Positions 8,839 to 17,528 of a stretch of DNA of 64,000 nucleotides are shown here, in pieces. The notes beneath the pieces were generated by a model that was not told where the DNA came from, searched no databases, and was given only the letters and a program-made list of their open reading frames with translations. Source of the DNA: Blastocatellia bacterium. GTDB taxonomy: Bacteria > Acidobacteriota > Blastocatellia > Pyrinomonadales > Pyrinomonadaceae. The position numbers and the translations under genes were made by a program. Within the stretch, counting starts at the first letter, position 1; the number at the start of each line of letters is the position of its first letter. The stretch lies in NCBI GenBank assembly GCA_016789265.1, contig JAEUQK010000015.1, positions 1 to 64,000 of the forward strand, written 5' to 3'.

Positions 8839-9531
8839 GTGAACCTAAGATTGGTAAAGCGAATATTTGTGAAGAACAATTCGGAACCGGTAACGGCAGA
8901 AAAGATCAAGGCGGTGCATTTTGAAAGGTCGAAAGCGATCAAAGATAGGCTTGCAGAGTTTGAAAATATCGGAAAGTACGGCAGCGACGCCAGATTTTGG
9001 GAGGAAATGGTCTATTGTTTCTTCACCGGAGGTTGTTCCGCGAAAATGGGGCTTCGTTCCGTCGAGGCAGTAAAACCGCTGCTTGCGGATGGCAGTTGGG
9101 TCGAGATAAGAGATGCCTTATCTGGTGTGCACCGTTATCCAAATGCCCGCGCCCGATATGTTGTCGAATCAAGGGAGTTTCTTCGGGAACATTGCGATCT
9201 GAAGATCCGTTCCAAGCTTGAGAGCTTCGATTGCGACCTTTCCAGACGCGACTGGCTGGTAAAAGAAAAAGGGATCAAGGGTCTTGGTTATAAAGAAGCC
9301 AGTCATTTCCTTCGAAATGTCGGTTTCAAGGGTTACGCGATACTTGATAAACACGTTCTTCGCTGTCTGGCCGAGCTAAAAATAATTGCTGACCCAAAGC
9401 CACCAAATACGCGTTTAAAGTATCTAAGCGTCGAAGATAGTTTTAAAGCCCTGACAGAAGCAGTCGGAATTGATTTTGACGAGATGGATCTTGTGCTTTG
9501 GTCTATGAAGACCGGTGAGATCCTAAAATGA
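8839..9531 (+). CDS. N-glycosylase/DNA lyase, Ogg2 type (8-oxoguanine repair)
   Basis: A 230-residue helix-hairpin-helix DNA glycosylase/AP lyase. The block GIKGLGYKEASHFLRNVG (hairpin with the expected catalytic Lys) and ILDKHVLR (catalytic Asp) match the Ogg2 family that removes 8-oxoguanine. This family is commoner in archaea and thermophiles than in ordinary bacteria. The frame opens with GTG at 8839; TTG at 8851 and GTG at 8869 are other possible starts and none has a clear ribosome site. Its stop overlaps the next gene's start (ATGA). Confidence 0.85.
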   Translation: MNLRLVKRIFVKNNSEPVTAEKIKAVHFERSKAIKDRLAEFENIGKYGSDARFWEEMVYCFFTGGCSAKMGLRSVEAVKPLLADGSWVEIRDALSGVHRYPNARARYVVESREFLREHCDLKIRSKLESFDCDLSRRDWLVKEKGIKGLGYKEASHFLRNVGFKGYAILDKHVLRCLAELKIIADPKPPNTRLKYLSVEDSFKALTEAVGIDFDEMDLVLWSMKTGEILK

Positions 9532-11156
9532 CGGGTCGAAGGTCCACATTCGTCTGTGGCATCGGGATGCGAATGGCGATGGAAACAACTAAATATCGTA
9601 CCGGCAACACGTCCCGCGGTCTGACAACGATCTTCATTACCCTATTCCTGCTTTTTTTCGCAGGTAATTCGATCGCATCGCCCGACATCCAAAAGGTCGG
9701 TGAAGACGATGTCAAGAGAGCTATTAAACTGGCTGACCGGCAAATTAGACGCGGCGGCCTCGCCGAAGCCGAGACGATCCTGAAAAAGGCTTTGGAGCTA
9801 AAACCGAACGATTCGTCCGCCAAACTGAAACTCGCATTTGTTTACGTCAAAATGAGGCGTCTTTTGGACGCCTATGAACTGTGCTTTCCTATCGCCAAGG
9901 AAGAGCCGAAGAACGCGTACGCCTTCGCGGTTCTTGGGGCCACGATGCTCAACGCGGGTCGATTTCGTGAAGCGCGATTATTCTTCGTAAATTCGATCAA
10001 ACTCGACCGGTCCGAAGCACTCGCCTGGGCGGGCATTGGAATGGTCGATTTCTATGAGAACGGGATCGGCGAGAGCCTGGCCAATCTCCAGGAAGCTGTC
10101 TATCACGCCCCGATGGAGGCTGATTTCCATTACGCCCTCGCTCAGGTTTCCGCACGCGCGGAAAAATATAAAGAGGCTGCGGAGGCCTATGAGGATTTTC
10201 TCCGCGTCTCAAAGAATGCAGATGATGAGCGGCGGGAGCGTATAAAGGGGCTGATCAATTTCCTGCGTTTTCTGGGAGGCAAGCAAGCCTTGTATCAGAC
10301 CGGCGGAGCCTCCTTTACGAAGGTGCCCTTCGAACTCATAGGAAATCGCCCGATCGTGAATTTGCGGCTAAATGGCAGCGATCGGGAATTCAAGTTTGTC
10401 TTAGACACAGGTTCCGGAATATCTGTGATCTCAGACGAGACTGCAAAAGCCCTCGGGATCAAACCGATTACCAAGGGCGGTTTCGCAAAGGGCATAGGCG
10501 GCGATGGAAAGTTCCAGATCATATACGGTTTCGTCAAGCAAATGGGTATCGGCGACGTGATAATACGCAACGTGCCCGTCTATTTCCGGAAATTTCATAG
10601 CGACGGCAAGATCGACGGATACATCGGACTCTCGATGATCTCTAAGTTTCTGACGACTGTCGATTACGGCTCTCAGTCGTTTATCCTTCAAAAAAGAGAA
10701 GACAACATGGATGACGTCGCGGCCGCAGACGGGATATCGTTACCGTTAAGGTTAACGTCAAGCGGGTTCCTAAGCGGCGAGGTTCAGCTCGAAGGCATTG
10801 ACACACCGCTGAATTTCATTGTCGACACGGGCGCCAGCGTATCCGTCATCTCAGACGAGATCGCAACGCATAATGCGTTGGCTCCTTTCGTTCGTGATGA
10901 GAAGATGCGCGTCATCGGTTCCGCCGGCATTACCGAGGACGTTCCTTCTTTTCTCCTTCCGCGGATCAGTTTTGGTTCCCATTCGAGAAAAAGCATCACC
11001 GCCATCGCTCTCGACCTCGACATCATCAACGAAGCGTCCGGGTTTGAACAAGCCGGTATCCTCGGCGGTAATTTTCTTCGAAACTACCGAATGACGTTCG
11101 ACTTCAAGAAATCGAAGGTCACCTTTGTCTCCGTCAATACCGATCCCGAAAAATAG
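9528..11156 (+). CDS. Membrane-exported protein with TPRs and two retropepsin-like aspartic protease domains
   Basis: A 542-residue protein: a hydrophobic signal/anchor near residues 35-50, TPR-like helices about 60-235 (ALELKPNDSSAKLKLAFVY, EALAWAGIGMVDFYENG), then two Asp_protease_2-type domains. Each has a hydrophobic-DTG-[SA] active-site loop: Asp293 (LDTGSGISVIS) and Asp433 (VDTGASVSVIS), with later LGGNFLRNY and YIGLSMIS hydrophobic-hydrophobic-Gly elements. Retropepsins act as dimers, so two domains in one chain could pair as in pepsin. The start overlaps the Ogg2 stop by 4 nt; MRMAMETT a few codons later is an alternative. Confidence 0.8.
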   Translation: MTGRRSTFVCGIGMRMAMETTKYRTGNTSRGLTTIFITLFLLFFAGNSIASPDIQKVGEDDVKRAIKLADRQIRRGGLAEAETILKKALELKPNDSSAKLKLAFVYVKMRRLLDAYELCFPIAKEEPKNAYAFAVLGATMLNAGRFREARLFFVNSIKLDRSEALAWAGIGMVDFYENGIGESLANLQEAVYHAPMEADFHYALAQVSARAEKYKEAAEAYEDFLRVSKNADDERRERIKGLINFLRFLGGKQALYQTGGASFTKVPFELIGNRPIVNLRLNGSDREFKFVLDTGSGISVISDETAKALGIKPITKGGFAKGIGGDGKFQIIYGFVKQMGIGDVIIRNVPVYFRKFHSDGKIDGYIGLSMISKFLTTVDYGSQSFILQKREDNMDDVAAADGISLPLRLTSSGFLSGEVQLEGIDTPLNFIVDTGASVSVISDEIATHNALAPFVRDEKMRVIGSAGITEDVPSFLLPRISFGSHSRKSITAIALDLDIINEASGFEQAGILGGNFLRNYRMTFDFKKSKVTFVSVNTDPEK

Positions 11157-11181
11157 ACTCCTCCCAAGTGCCTGCCATTAG

Positions 11182-11640
11182 ATGAAACTCAGCCTCTATC
11201 TCGAAACTTCTGTGATCGGCGCGTATTTGGATAACGGTGATCCGTTCAGACGCGATCTTACTATCCGATGGTTCGAGCGCGAGCTCGGAGAGTATCGGGC
11301 GTGCAGCTCGATCTTGGTTCGCCGAGAGATCGAACGAATCGATGAACCGCATCGTTCCAGTTACTTGAAATTGTTAAAAGGAATGGACGACCTGGATCTT
11401 GTGGATGAGGTCGCTATTTTGGCGGAAGGATACATTTCGCGAGGGATATTTCACCGAAAATTCATGGCGGACGCCGTGCATGTGGCGATCGCGTCGTTCC
11501 ATAAGATCGACTATCTGGTGACTTGGAATTTCGGACATCTAGCAAATGTCCGCAAACAGGCCCGAATTCGACTTTTTAACACCGCGGCAGGTTTCTTTTC
11601 ACCCTCGATAGTCACGCCTGAGTTTTTGGTGCATAGTTGA
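11182..11640 (+). CDS. PIN-domain protein, likely VapC-type toxin
   Basis: A 152-residue PIN fold. The opening YLETSVIGAYLD uses Glu in place of the usual first Asp, as in a known PIN subfamily beginning with ETS. The acidic residue of MADAVHVAIAS and the TWNFGHLANV block complete the pattern. PIN proteins are Mg-dependent RNases, often toxins. A 70-residue protein follows after 15 bp and may be its partner. No antitoxin lies upstream, where the retropepsin gene ends 25 bp before. Confidence 0.8.
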   Translation: MKLSLYLETSVIGAYLDNGDPFRRDLTIRWFERELGEYRACSSILVRREIERIDEPHRSSYLKLLKGMDDLDLVDEVAILAEGYISRGIFHRKFMADAVHVAIASFHKIDYLVTWNFGHLANVRKQARIRLFNTAAGFFSPSIVTPEFLVHS

Positions 11641-11655
11641 ACTAACGGCTAACTA

Positions 11656-11868
11656 ATGTACCCGCGATCCAAATTTCAGGAAGTACTGCTCTTGATCCGC
11701 GAAGAGATGGCGCGTGAGGCCGACTTTGACGTCGACTTGTTTGCCGAAATCGTTAGATCGGGCCTGGAACGCACCGGCCAGAAGCGATTTGCGATGGCGG
11801 AATCAGATGATAAGAAAAACGGACTTGACCGCAACCGAAGTCCCTCGCCCCCCAAAGATCCCCGATGA
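11656..11868 (+). CDS. Small protein downstream of PIN gene, possible antitoxin partner
   Basis: A 70-residue protein. Its first half (FQEVLLLIREEMAREADFDV) has the form of the small proteins often coded next to ETS-type PIN genes: a helix containing R-x-x-[RK]-E followed by an F/Y-D-x-D turn. The tail is Lys/Arg/Pro-rich and looks disordered. Inferred role: antitoxin or accessory of the PIN protein, from position and weak pattern only. No DNA-binding motif was seen. Confidence 0.5.
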   Translation: MYPRSKFQEVLLLIREEMAREADFDVDLFAEIVRSGLERTGQKRFAMAESDDKKNGLDRNRSPSPPKDPR

Positions 11869-11963
11869 TCGGCCTCGCTTGTTCTCGCCAAGATAACTTG
11901 ATTTAATCAGATAGCGTTTTTGACAAACGCTGGTTCACCACCGACACACTTCAAAATCTTTAG

Positions 11964-12539
11964 ATGCTCCGATACCTGATCTCGATCTCGATCATTGGCG
12001 TCGTCGTTGCGGCGAGCGGCTATTTCTTTTTTAAAGATTACTGGGAACATCGTTTCGACGATCTGATAACGCGTCAAGCCCGCGTTTACAGGCTTGACGA
12101 GAAGCTTGTCTGGAGCGTGATATACGAAGAGACATACTTTCGCCCTGGTTCGCGTGGCGAAGCGGACGAGGTCGGGCTGATGCAGGTGACGCCTCTGGTC
12201 GCGCGCGACTGGGCAAAGGAAACCGGACTCAGCGAGATGGAGAAACAGGCGAATGATAACGTGATCGAGTTTCTTAACGATCCGGAACGAAATATTCAGA
12301 TCGGCTGCTGGTATCTGGAGAAACTTCGCGAACGATATCGAAATCGGCCGGCGGAAACGGCGATGATGCTTTCCGCGTACAATGCCGGACCGAGCCGCGT
12401 GGAGGAATGGACAAAGGATTCTGATGCGGCAAACATCTCCGAAAGCGATTTCATTTCGCGGATCGGTATCGCCTCGACAAAGTCATATGTGACTTCCATT
12501 CTTGATAGATATCGAACTGTCGCGACCGCACGAAAATGA
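11964..12539 (+). CDS. Lytic transglycosylase, Slt/LysM-less short form
   Basis: A 191-residue membrane-anchored (residues ~5-25) soluble-lytic-transglycosylase domain that cleaves peptidoglycan glycan strands. Seen: the catalytic Glu in VIYEETYF, the GLMQVTP motif and the MLSAYNAGPSRV motif, in the correct order. The protein is essentially only the catalytic domain behind an anchor. Its stop overlaps the start of the amidohydrolase gene (ATGA), suggesting translational coupling, though the two functions are not obviously related. Confidence 0.9.
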   Translation: MLRYLISISIIGVVVAASGYFFFKDYWEHRFDDLITRQARVYRLDEKLVWSVIYEETYFRPGSRGEADEVGLMQVTPLVARDWAKETGLSEMEKQANDNVIEFLNDPERNIQIGCWYLEKLRERYRNRPAETAMMLSAYNAGPSRVEEWTKDSDAANISESDFISRIGIASTKSYVTSILDRYRTVATARK

Positions 12540-13807
12540 GGATAATTGCCGCCGATCATGTCCTGCCGATCTCTTCCGCGCCGATCAGCAACGCGGCGGT
12601 GGCGATCGATGGCGGGACAATAGCCGCGGTCGGACCTCGCCAACAAATACAGGAAAAATACTCAAACGCTGAGATCGAAGATTTTGGGCCTGCTGCGATA
12701 CTTCCGGGATTTGTGAACTGTCATTCTCATCTCGAACTGACCGCAATGAGAGGCGCTCTGGACGCCGTAGAACACGATTTTCGTTCCTGGCTTTTGAAAT
12801 TAAATTCGCTGCGGGCCGAGATGACCGATGACGATATCGCCGCAGCGGCGGTCGCGGGAGCAAGGGAAGGTGCGGCGGCGGGCGTAACGTGTTTTGGAGA
12901 TATTGGCCGATTTGGCCATGCCGGTGTTTCCGCTCTGAAAGAGGTTGGTCTGCGCGGGATCGTTTTTCAAGAGACCGAGTTTTCTCCTGATAACAGGACG
13001 GCGGACGATGACTTTCTCAAACTTGCGTCCAAATTTGAGGAGTTGAAAGGTGAGGAGACCGAGCTTGTCCGCGTCGGCCTGTCGCCGCATTCGCCGTACA
13101 CGGTCGGGTCACGATTGTTCGAGCTGATCGCGCAATACGCGATCATCAACCGCGTCCCGCTGACGATCCATGCCGCAGAGTCTGGAGAAGAGGTCGGTCT
13201 GCTAACAAAAGGCGACGGTTTTTTTAACGATATTTACGACAGGTTTGACGTTGAATGGCAAAGCCCGCACTGTACGCCGATCGAGTATCTCGAGCGCCTC
13301 GGCGTGCTCTCAACCAAACCTCTGTTGGCTCACTGCGTTTTGGTCTCTGAAACGGACATCGCACGAATTGCATCAAACCGTGCGAAGATAGCTCATTGCC
13401 CAAAATCGAACGCGAAATTCGGTCACGGTTGGGCACCGTTTGAAAAGTTTCTGGATGCCGGAATAACCGTCGGTTTGGGCAGCGACTCGGTAGCAAGCAA
13501 CAATGTCTGCGACATTTTGGAAGAATCCCGATTTGCGGCACTCGCGGCCCGAAACCGCCCGGATCGAAAGCGATTCATAACGGCGAAAGAGGCCCTGACG
13601 GCCGCAACGCTCGGCGGAGCGCGGGCGCTTGGCCTAGACCATCTGATCGGCACGCTCGAACCCGGCAAACAAGCCGACATCGCGGTCGTTTCACTCGATC
13701 ACCCGGCACAACAACCGGTTAACGATGTCGAAGCCGCGCTCGTTTTTTCGTCGAACGCTCGGGATGTGCTCGTGGCGCTCGTTGGAGGAAAAGACCTTCG
13801 AATCTGA
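12536..13807 (+). CDS. Amidohydrolase of the TRZ/ATZ deaminase family
   Basis: A 423-residue cytoplasmic metal-dependent deaminase. The expected ligands are visible: HSHLEL (HxH) near residue 61, HAAESGEE near 215, AHCV near 264 and GLGSDSVASNN near 315. The C-terminal strand closes the small beta-sandwich (GTLEPGKQADIAVV). The family includes S-adenosylhomocysteine/methylthioadenosine deaminases, chlorohydrolases and aminodeoxyfutalosine deaminase of the menaquinone pathway. Which one cannot be decided; no other menaquinone gene is in the window. Confidence 0.82.
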   Translation: MRIIAADHVLPISSAPISNAAVAIDGGTIAAVGPRQQIQEKYSNAEIEDFGPAAILPGFVNCHSHLELTAMRGALDAVEHDFRSWLLKLNSLRAEMTDDDIAAAAVAGAREGAAAGVTCFGDIGRFGHAGVSALKEVGLRGIVFQETEFSPDNRTADDDFLKLASKFEELKGEETELVRVGLSPHSPYTVGSRLFELIAQYAIINRVPLTIHAAESGEEVGLLTKGDGFFNDIYDRFDVEWQSPHCTPIEYLERLGVLSTKPLLAHCVLVSETDIARIASNRAKIAHCPKSNAKFGHGWAPFEKFLDAGITVGLGSDSVASNNVCDILEESRFAALAARNRPDRKRFITAKEALTAATLGGARALGLDHLIGTLEPGKQADIAVVSLDHPAQQPVNDVEAALVFSSNARDVLVALVGGKDLRI

Positions 13808-13839
13808 CGGCTATCGTGTCGGTTCAAATTATTTAAGAT

Positions 13840-14269
13840 TTAAGTACTCCTGAGTTTTTTCAGCCTTTCACGAACTCTGGCAAGCCCAACTTCGCCTTCA
13901 ATCAGTTCAACTCCACCGCTTTTAACCTTGCGAATACGACGAGCTATTACTTTCTTCCATTCATCGCTTTCAAGAGGGTTCTCAACAAATCGACAATTGG
14001 ACCGGCCGTACGGAATCTCGTCACCGTTCATGGCGGCCTCAGTCAAGAAATCTCCTTTGGTTAGGATCGAATCGTTTTGAATGTCTGCTCTGTCCGGTAG
14101 AAGCATCCGTCCATTGACAACGATGAAGCCGACTACACCATTTTTTTCCGCATGAGCGAACGGCGAATCTTCGACTGGTAAGTCACCGAATGCATCGTCG
14201 ATCCAACCCTTAAAAGTATCGCGCTCATCTTCCTCGAAAATAATCTTAAGAAAGAACGGCGTAGGTCAT
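13840..14269 (-). CDS. Addiction-module-component-like gene, apparently needing a +1 frameshift
   Basis: Read on the minus strand, a frame of ~140 codons stays open from the S9 gene stop to 13840. Its C-terminus (EWKKVIARRIRKVKSGG, then VELIEG ... RVRERLKKL) resembles the addiction-module-component/antitoxin family. That frame has no ATG/GTG/TTG until Met at 14106, halfway through. An ATG at 14269 overlaps the S9 stop as ATGA and encodes MTYAVLS before a TAA; one skipped base at CTTTCTTAAG would join it to FLKIIFEEDERD and give a sensible start. So either a +1 frameshift, a 1-base deletion, an assembly error, or a shorter protein from 14106. The N-terminal half is not recognised. Confidence 0.5.
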
Positions 14270-16401
14270 TTAACGGGCAACACGTCGTATTCCGGCTTTG
14301 CTATTTCCATCAGCCATTTATCGAACCAGCCCACGATATGCTGCAATCTTTCGATGCGGTGCCATGGCTGGCCGGATCGCGATAGGTCGTGGCTCTCGTT
14401 CGGAAACCGAACCATCACGGTCGGTATCTTTCGGTATTTGAGTGCCCTGAAAAGTTCTTCGCCTCCGGCTGTCGCAGGCGTACGGTAATCGGCCTCGCCA
14501 AGAATGAACATCATCGGCGTCTTTATCTTGGCGACATGTGTGATTGCCGACCTCTGCCTGAAACCTTCGACGTCCTCAAACGGTGCCCCCTTAAACCACG
14601 ACGGCTGAAATTGCGTAAAGTCAGCCGTGTACCACCATGCTGCCCAGTCCGAAATGTCGCGCTGCGAGACCGCCGCCGCAAACCGATCGGTCTGCGTTAC
14701 GGCGTGATTGGTCAACACGCCGCCGCCGCTGCCTCCGGTTATTCCGAGTTTCTTTTCATCGACATATCCGCGTTTGATGACCTCATCAACAGCGAGCATC
14801 AGGTCCTTATGGTCGTCGCCCGGATATGCATATTGGATGATGTTCCCGAAGTCCTGGCCATAGCTCGTCGATCCGCGCGGATTAGGATAGACGACGATAT
14901 AGCCCTTCGCGGCCATCCACTGAAACTCGTGATCGAAGATGTAACCGTAAGCAGCGTGCGGGCCGCCGTGGATGTTAAGGATCAGCGGGTATTTCTTTTT
15001 CGGATCGAAATCAGGCGGCTTTTGGACCCAGGTTTGAACGCGTTTGCCGTCGAAGCTCGTGTACCAGACATCGTCGGGTTCGGTCAGGTTCAGCTTGGCA
15101 AAAAGGCCGTCGTTGAATTTCGTGAGCTGCTTTGCGCCTGTGCCGTCGAGGTTGCCGACAAACAGGTCGCCGATCCTTGTCGGGGTTGAACGAACAAAGA
15201 TCAGCTTGCTGCGGTCAACGGTCGTCCGATAATTCGTTATGGCGTGATCGCCGACGGTGAGTTCTTTCAGCGCACCGCTGGAGGAGTCGACCGTCGCGAG
15301 ATTCAACCGGCCTTCCTTGGTAAACGAAACGATGATGCTGCGGCCGTCGTTACTCCAGATCGGCGAATTTCCTCCGCCCGCCCGCGGTGCCGCCTGATCG
15401 CCTGTCAGGCCGGATCCAATATCAAAGTCGAAGCCCGACGTAAGATTTTTCGGCTGAGCATCCGGAGCAATATCCATTACCCAAAGATCCGGTTGAGCAT
15501 ACGATTTGACAGGCTTGGTGTTGGCCGATGAAACGAACGTAAATCGCCTTCCGTCCGGGCTTAACGTCAATCCGCCTGCACCCATATCAAGCTTGGTCAA
15601 AAGGATCGGTTCGCCTCCCGAAACAGCAACAGAATATATCTGTGTTTTCGGCGTGTCGTAATAAGGTTCGGGGTCACGATCTGTCGTGTAATAGATACGT
15701 GAGCTGTCATTTGCCCAGGTAAAGCTGCCCTCTCCATATTGTCCGGACGTGAGTTGTTTTGGCGACGGTTTCTCGCCGGGATTCGACGGCGCGGCAACTA
15801 CCCAAAGATGGCCTGGCCGCGACGGGTCGAGATAGCCTCCGCCGTCCGAACGATAGACCGCACGCGTGATCACTCGAACATCGCTGTCCCGAGCGTCCGG
15901 TGCGGGCGGTTTGCCTTGTTTCGCCAAGTCGTCCGGAGTCGCGTTGTTGCTAAACGCGATCCATTTTCCATCCGGCGACCACACGGGCCCACCTACGCCG
16001 CGTGTGACGGTCGTGACTTGCCACGGTTCGCCGCCCGTCATCGGCAACATAAAGATCTGCGGCGCATCCGGCCGGCCGTCGCGTTCTCCTACGCGCACGA
16101 AGGCAAGCGATCGTCCGTCCGGCGACCACCTTGGCGAGGAGTCGCGCATCCCGCTCGTAAGCCGATATGCCTCTTCGTTTCCCGAAGTCGAAACCGCCCA
16201 GATCGACGTATCATATCCGTCTTTTTTTGTGTTGACGTTTACTCGGACGAAGGCGACTTTCGACCCGTCAGGCGAGACCTGTGGATCGCCGACCCAGACG
16301 AAATCGAAAAGGTCCTTCTCCGTGATGTTCCGCTTTTGCGCGGAAATACCAATAGAGAGGACCGCAACGACGAAGACAAAACGGACTACCGCTTTTCGCA
16401 T
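14266..16401 (-). CDS. Secreted S9 family prolyl oligopeptidase / acylaminoacyl peptidase
   Basis: A 711-residue exported serine peptidase. Signal peptide (FVFVVAVLSIGISAQ), then a WD-like beta-propeller of repeated SPDGR/SPDGK units (about residues 40-420), then the alpha/beta-hydrolase domain. The triad is visible: Ser558 in GGSGGG, Asp638 in GEADYRTP and His671 in ESHDLS. The HGGPH oxyanion motif lies near residue 478. Likely cleaves peptides in the periplasm or outside the cell. Its 3' end overlaps the small addiction-like gene. Confidence 0.93.
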   Translation of the reverse strand: MRKAVVRFVFVVAVLSIGISAQKRNITEKDLFDFVWVGDPQVSPDGSKVAFVRVNVNTKKDGYDTSIWAVSTSGNEEAYRLTSGMRDSSPRWSPDGRSLAFVRVGERDGRPDAPQIFMLPMTGGEPWQVTTVTRGVGGPVWSPDGKWIAFSNNATPDDLAKQGKPPAPDARDSDVRVITRAVYRSDGGGYLDPSRPGHLWVVAAPSNPGEKPSPKQLTSGQYGEGSFTWANDSSRIYYTTDRDPEPYYDTPKTQIYSVAVSGGEPILLTKLDMGAGGLTLSPDGRRFTFVSSANTKPVKSYAQPDLWVMDIAPDAQPKNLTSGFDFDIGSGLTGDQAAPRAGGGNSPIWSNDGRSIIVSFTKEGRLNLATVDSSSGALKELTVGDHAITNYRTTVDRSKLIFVRSTPTRIGDLFVGNLDGTGAKQLTKFNDGLFAKLNLTEPDDVWYTSFDGKRVQTWVQKPPDFDPKKKYPLILNIHGGPHAAYGYIFDHEFQWMAAKGYIVVYPNPRGSTSYGQDFGNIIQYAYPGDDHKDLMLAVDEVIKRGYVDEKKLGITGGSGGGVLTNHAVTQTDRFAAAVSQRDISDWAAWWYTADFTQFQPSWFKGAPFEDVEGFRQRSAITHVAKIKTPMMFILGEADYRTPATAGGEELFRALKYRKIPTVMVRFPNESHDLSRSGQPWHRIERLQHIVGWFDKWLMEIAKPEYDVLPVK

Positions 16402-16472
16402 ATTCGCTCCTAAGGAAACAAAGATATTGGTAATGCTGGGAACGCGCCGAGTTCACACGAACCGACCGGCTT

Positions 16473-17378
16473 TTATTTCGGAGAATTGTAGTTTGCCTTC
16501 TTTAGCTCTGCAAGTACGTCGTCCGGTATCCAACGGCCGCCGGTGAAGACCTTTGTCACTTTGCCTTCCGGCGAAATGACCGCGGTTACTAGCGAATGGT
16601 TGATCTGAGTCTTGTCGTTTGCGTCGGTCTCGTATTTCAGTCCGAAGAAGTCCGCGACGGCTCTTACCTCTTTGTCGGTGCCTACCGCGAGATTCCAGAC
16701 CGTAAGATCGTCCTTGGCATCTTTGCCCAAATATCCGAGGCCGTATTGTTTCAGCTTTTCGGGCGTGTCGCGTGCAGGGTCGAAAGAGATCGAGAGCAGC
16801 CGGACCCTGTCCTTGGCTTCCGGGTCGGCCGCGATCTGATTCGCCATGTCGCTGAACTGTTTGGACATCTTTATGCAGAATTCAGGCAGCGGACATTCGC
16901 GATAGATAAAGGTGACTGCAAGGGCCTTGCCGCGGTAATCTTTGAAAGTGAACCTCTTGCCGTCCTGGTTCGTCAATGAAATGTCGGGAACTGTCTTGCC
17001 GACCTGCTCAGGTTCTTTTTCTTCGACCGTCGGCTGATTTGGCGCAGAGTTTGCAACGATCGATATCTTCTCAAGCCAGTAAGGATCCTTTGCCGAACTA
17101 TCGACAACGAGTGTGCCGCGAACTTCGACGCCCGGGACGAGGTCGTCCCAGACCCAATCTTCATGGATCGGAAACTCCATCGTCATGGCTTCCATAAAGC
17201 CCTTGATCTCTTCATGCGCTATTTTTGCGCTCTTTTTCGCCTTATCGACCGAAACTACCTTTCCTCGCAGATCATACCGTTTGACGTTTGGCGATTCGGC
17301 ATTGACGTTGGCGGTGTCCGGTCTCTGACAGGCAGAGATCAACGAGACGAGAAACAAAACTATTAAAAGTTTACGCAT
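16473..17378 (-). CDS. CusF-SCO1 fusion lipoprotein (copper delivery)
   Basis: A 301-residue lipoprotein (lipobox LISAC) with two domains. The first (~45-115) resembles the copper-binding CusF/CopB-repeat fold, including GFMEAMTMEF. The second (~130-300) is SCO1/SenC, a thioredoxin fold that carries copper to cytochrome oxidase; the cysteines appear as CPLPEFC instead of the classical CxxxC, a spacing seen in such fusions, and the late His is in QINHSLV. Start at 17378 (MRKLLIV) is chosen over an upstream extension with no signal. Neighbouring genes give no oxidase context. Confidence 0.87.
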   Translation of the reverse strand: MRKLLIVLFLVSLISACQRPDTANVNAESPNVKRYDLRGKVVSVDKAKKSAKIAHEEIKGFMEAMTMEFPIHEDWVWDDLVPGVEVRGTLVVDSSAKDPYWLEKISIVANSAPNQPTVEEKEPEQVGKTVPDISLTNQDGKRFTFKDYRGKALAVTFIYRECPLPEFCIKMSKQFSDMANQIAADPEAKDRVRLLSISFDPARDTPEKLKQYGLGYLGKDAKDDLTVWNLAVGTDKEVRAVADFFGLKYETDANDKTQINHSLVTAVISPEGKVTKVFTGGRWIPDDVLAELKKANYNSPK

Positions 17379-17462
17379 TGCACAACCATTTTCTCGCAAT
17401 GGCCCGGCGACACGCAAAGCTGAGAGTGTATTTAGTTGGTGCGACGCCAAGACCACCTGACG

Positions 17463-17497
17463 AAAAAAAAAGAGAAGTCCAAGTTAATGAACTTCTC
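17463..17497 (-). terminator. Terminator of the FG-GAP gene
   Basis: A perfect 7-bp stem (GAGAAGT 17472-17478 / ACTTCTC 17491-17497), then on the minus strand a long U-run from the A-tract 17463-17471. It lies 31 bp after the FG-GAP stop codon. Confidence 0.8.
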
Positions 17498-17528
17498 AAT
17501 AGGGGGAAATCGCTCTTAACGAGCCAGT

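Noticed and set aside
15739..16413. 224-codon plus-strand frame opposite the S9 peptidase
   Set aside because: Shadow of a real gene with clear catalytic residues; no ribosome site or protein pattern.
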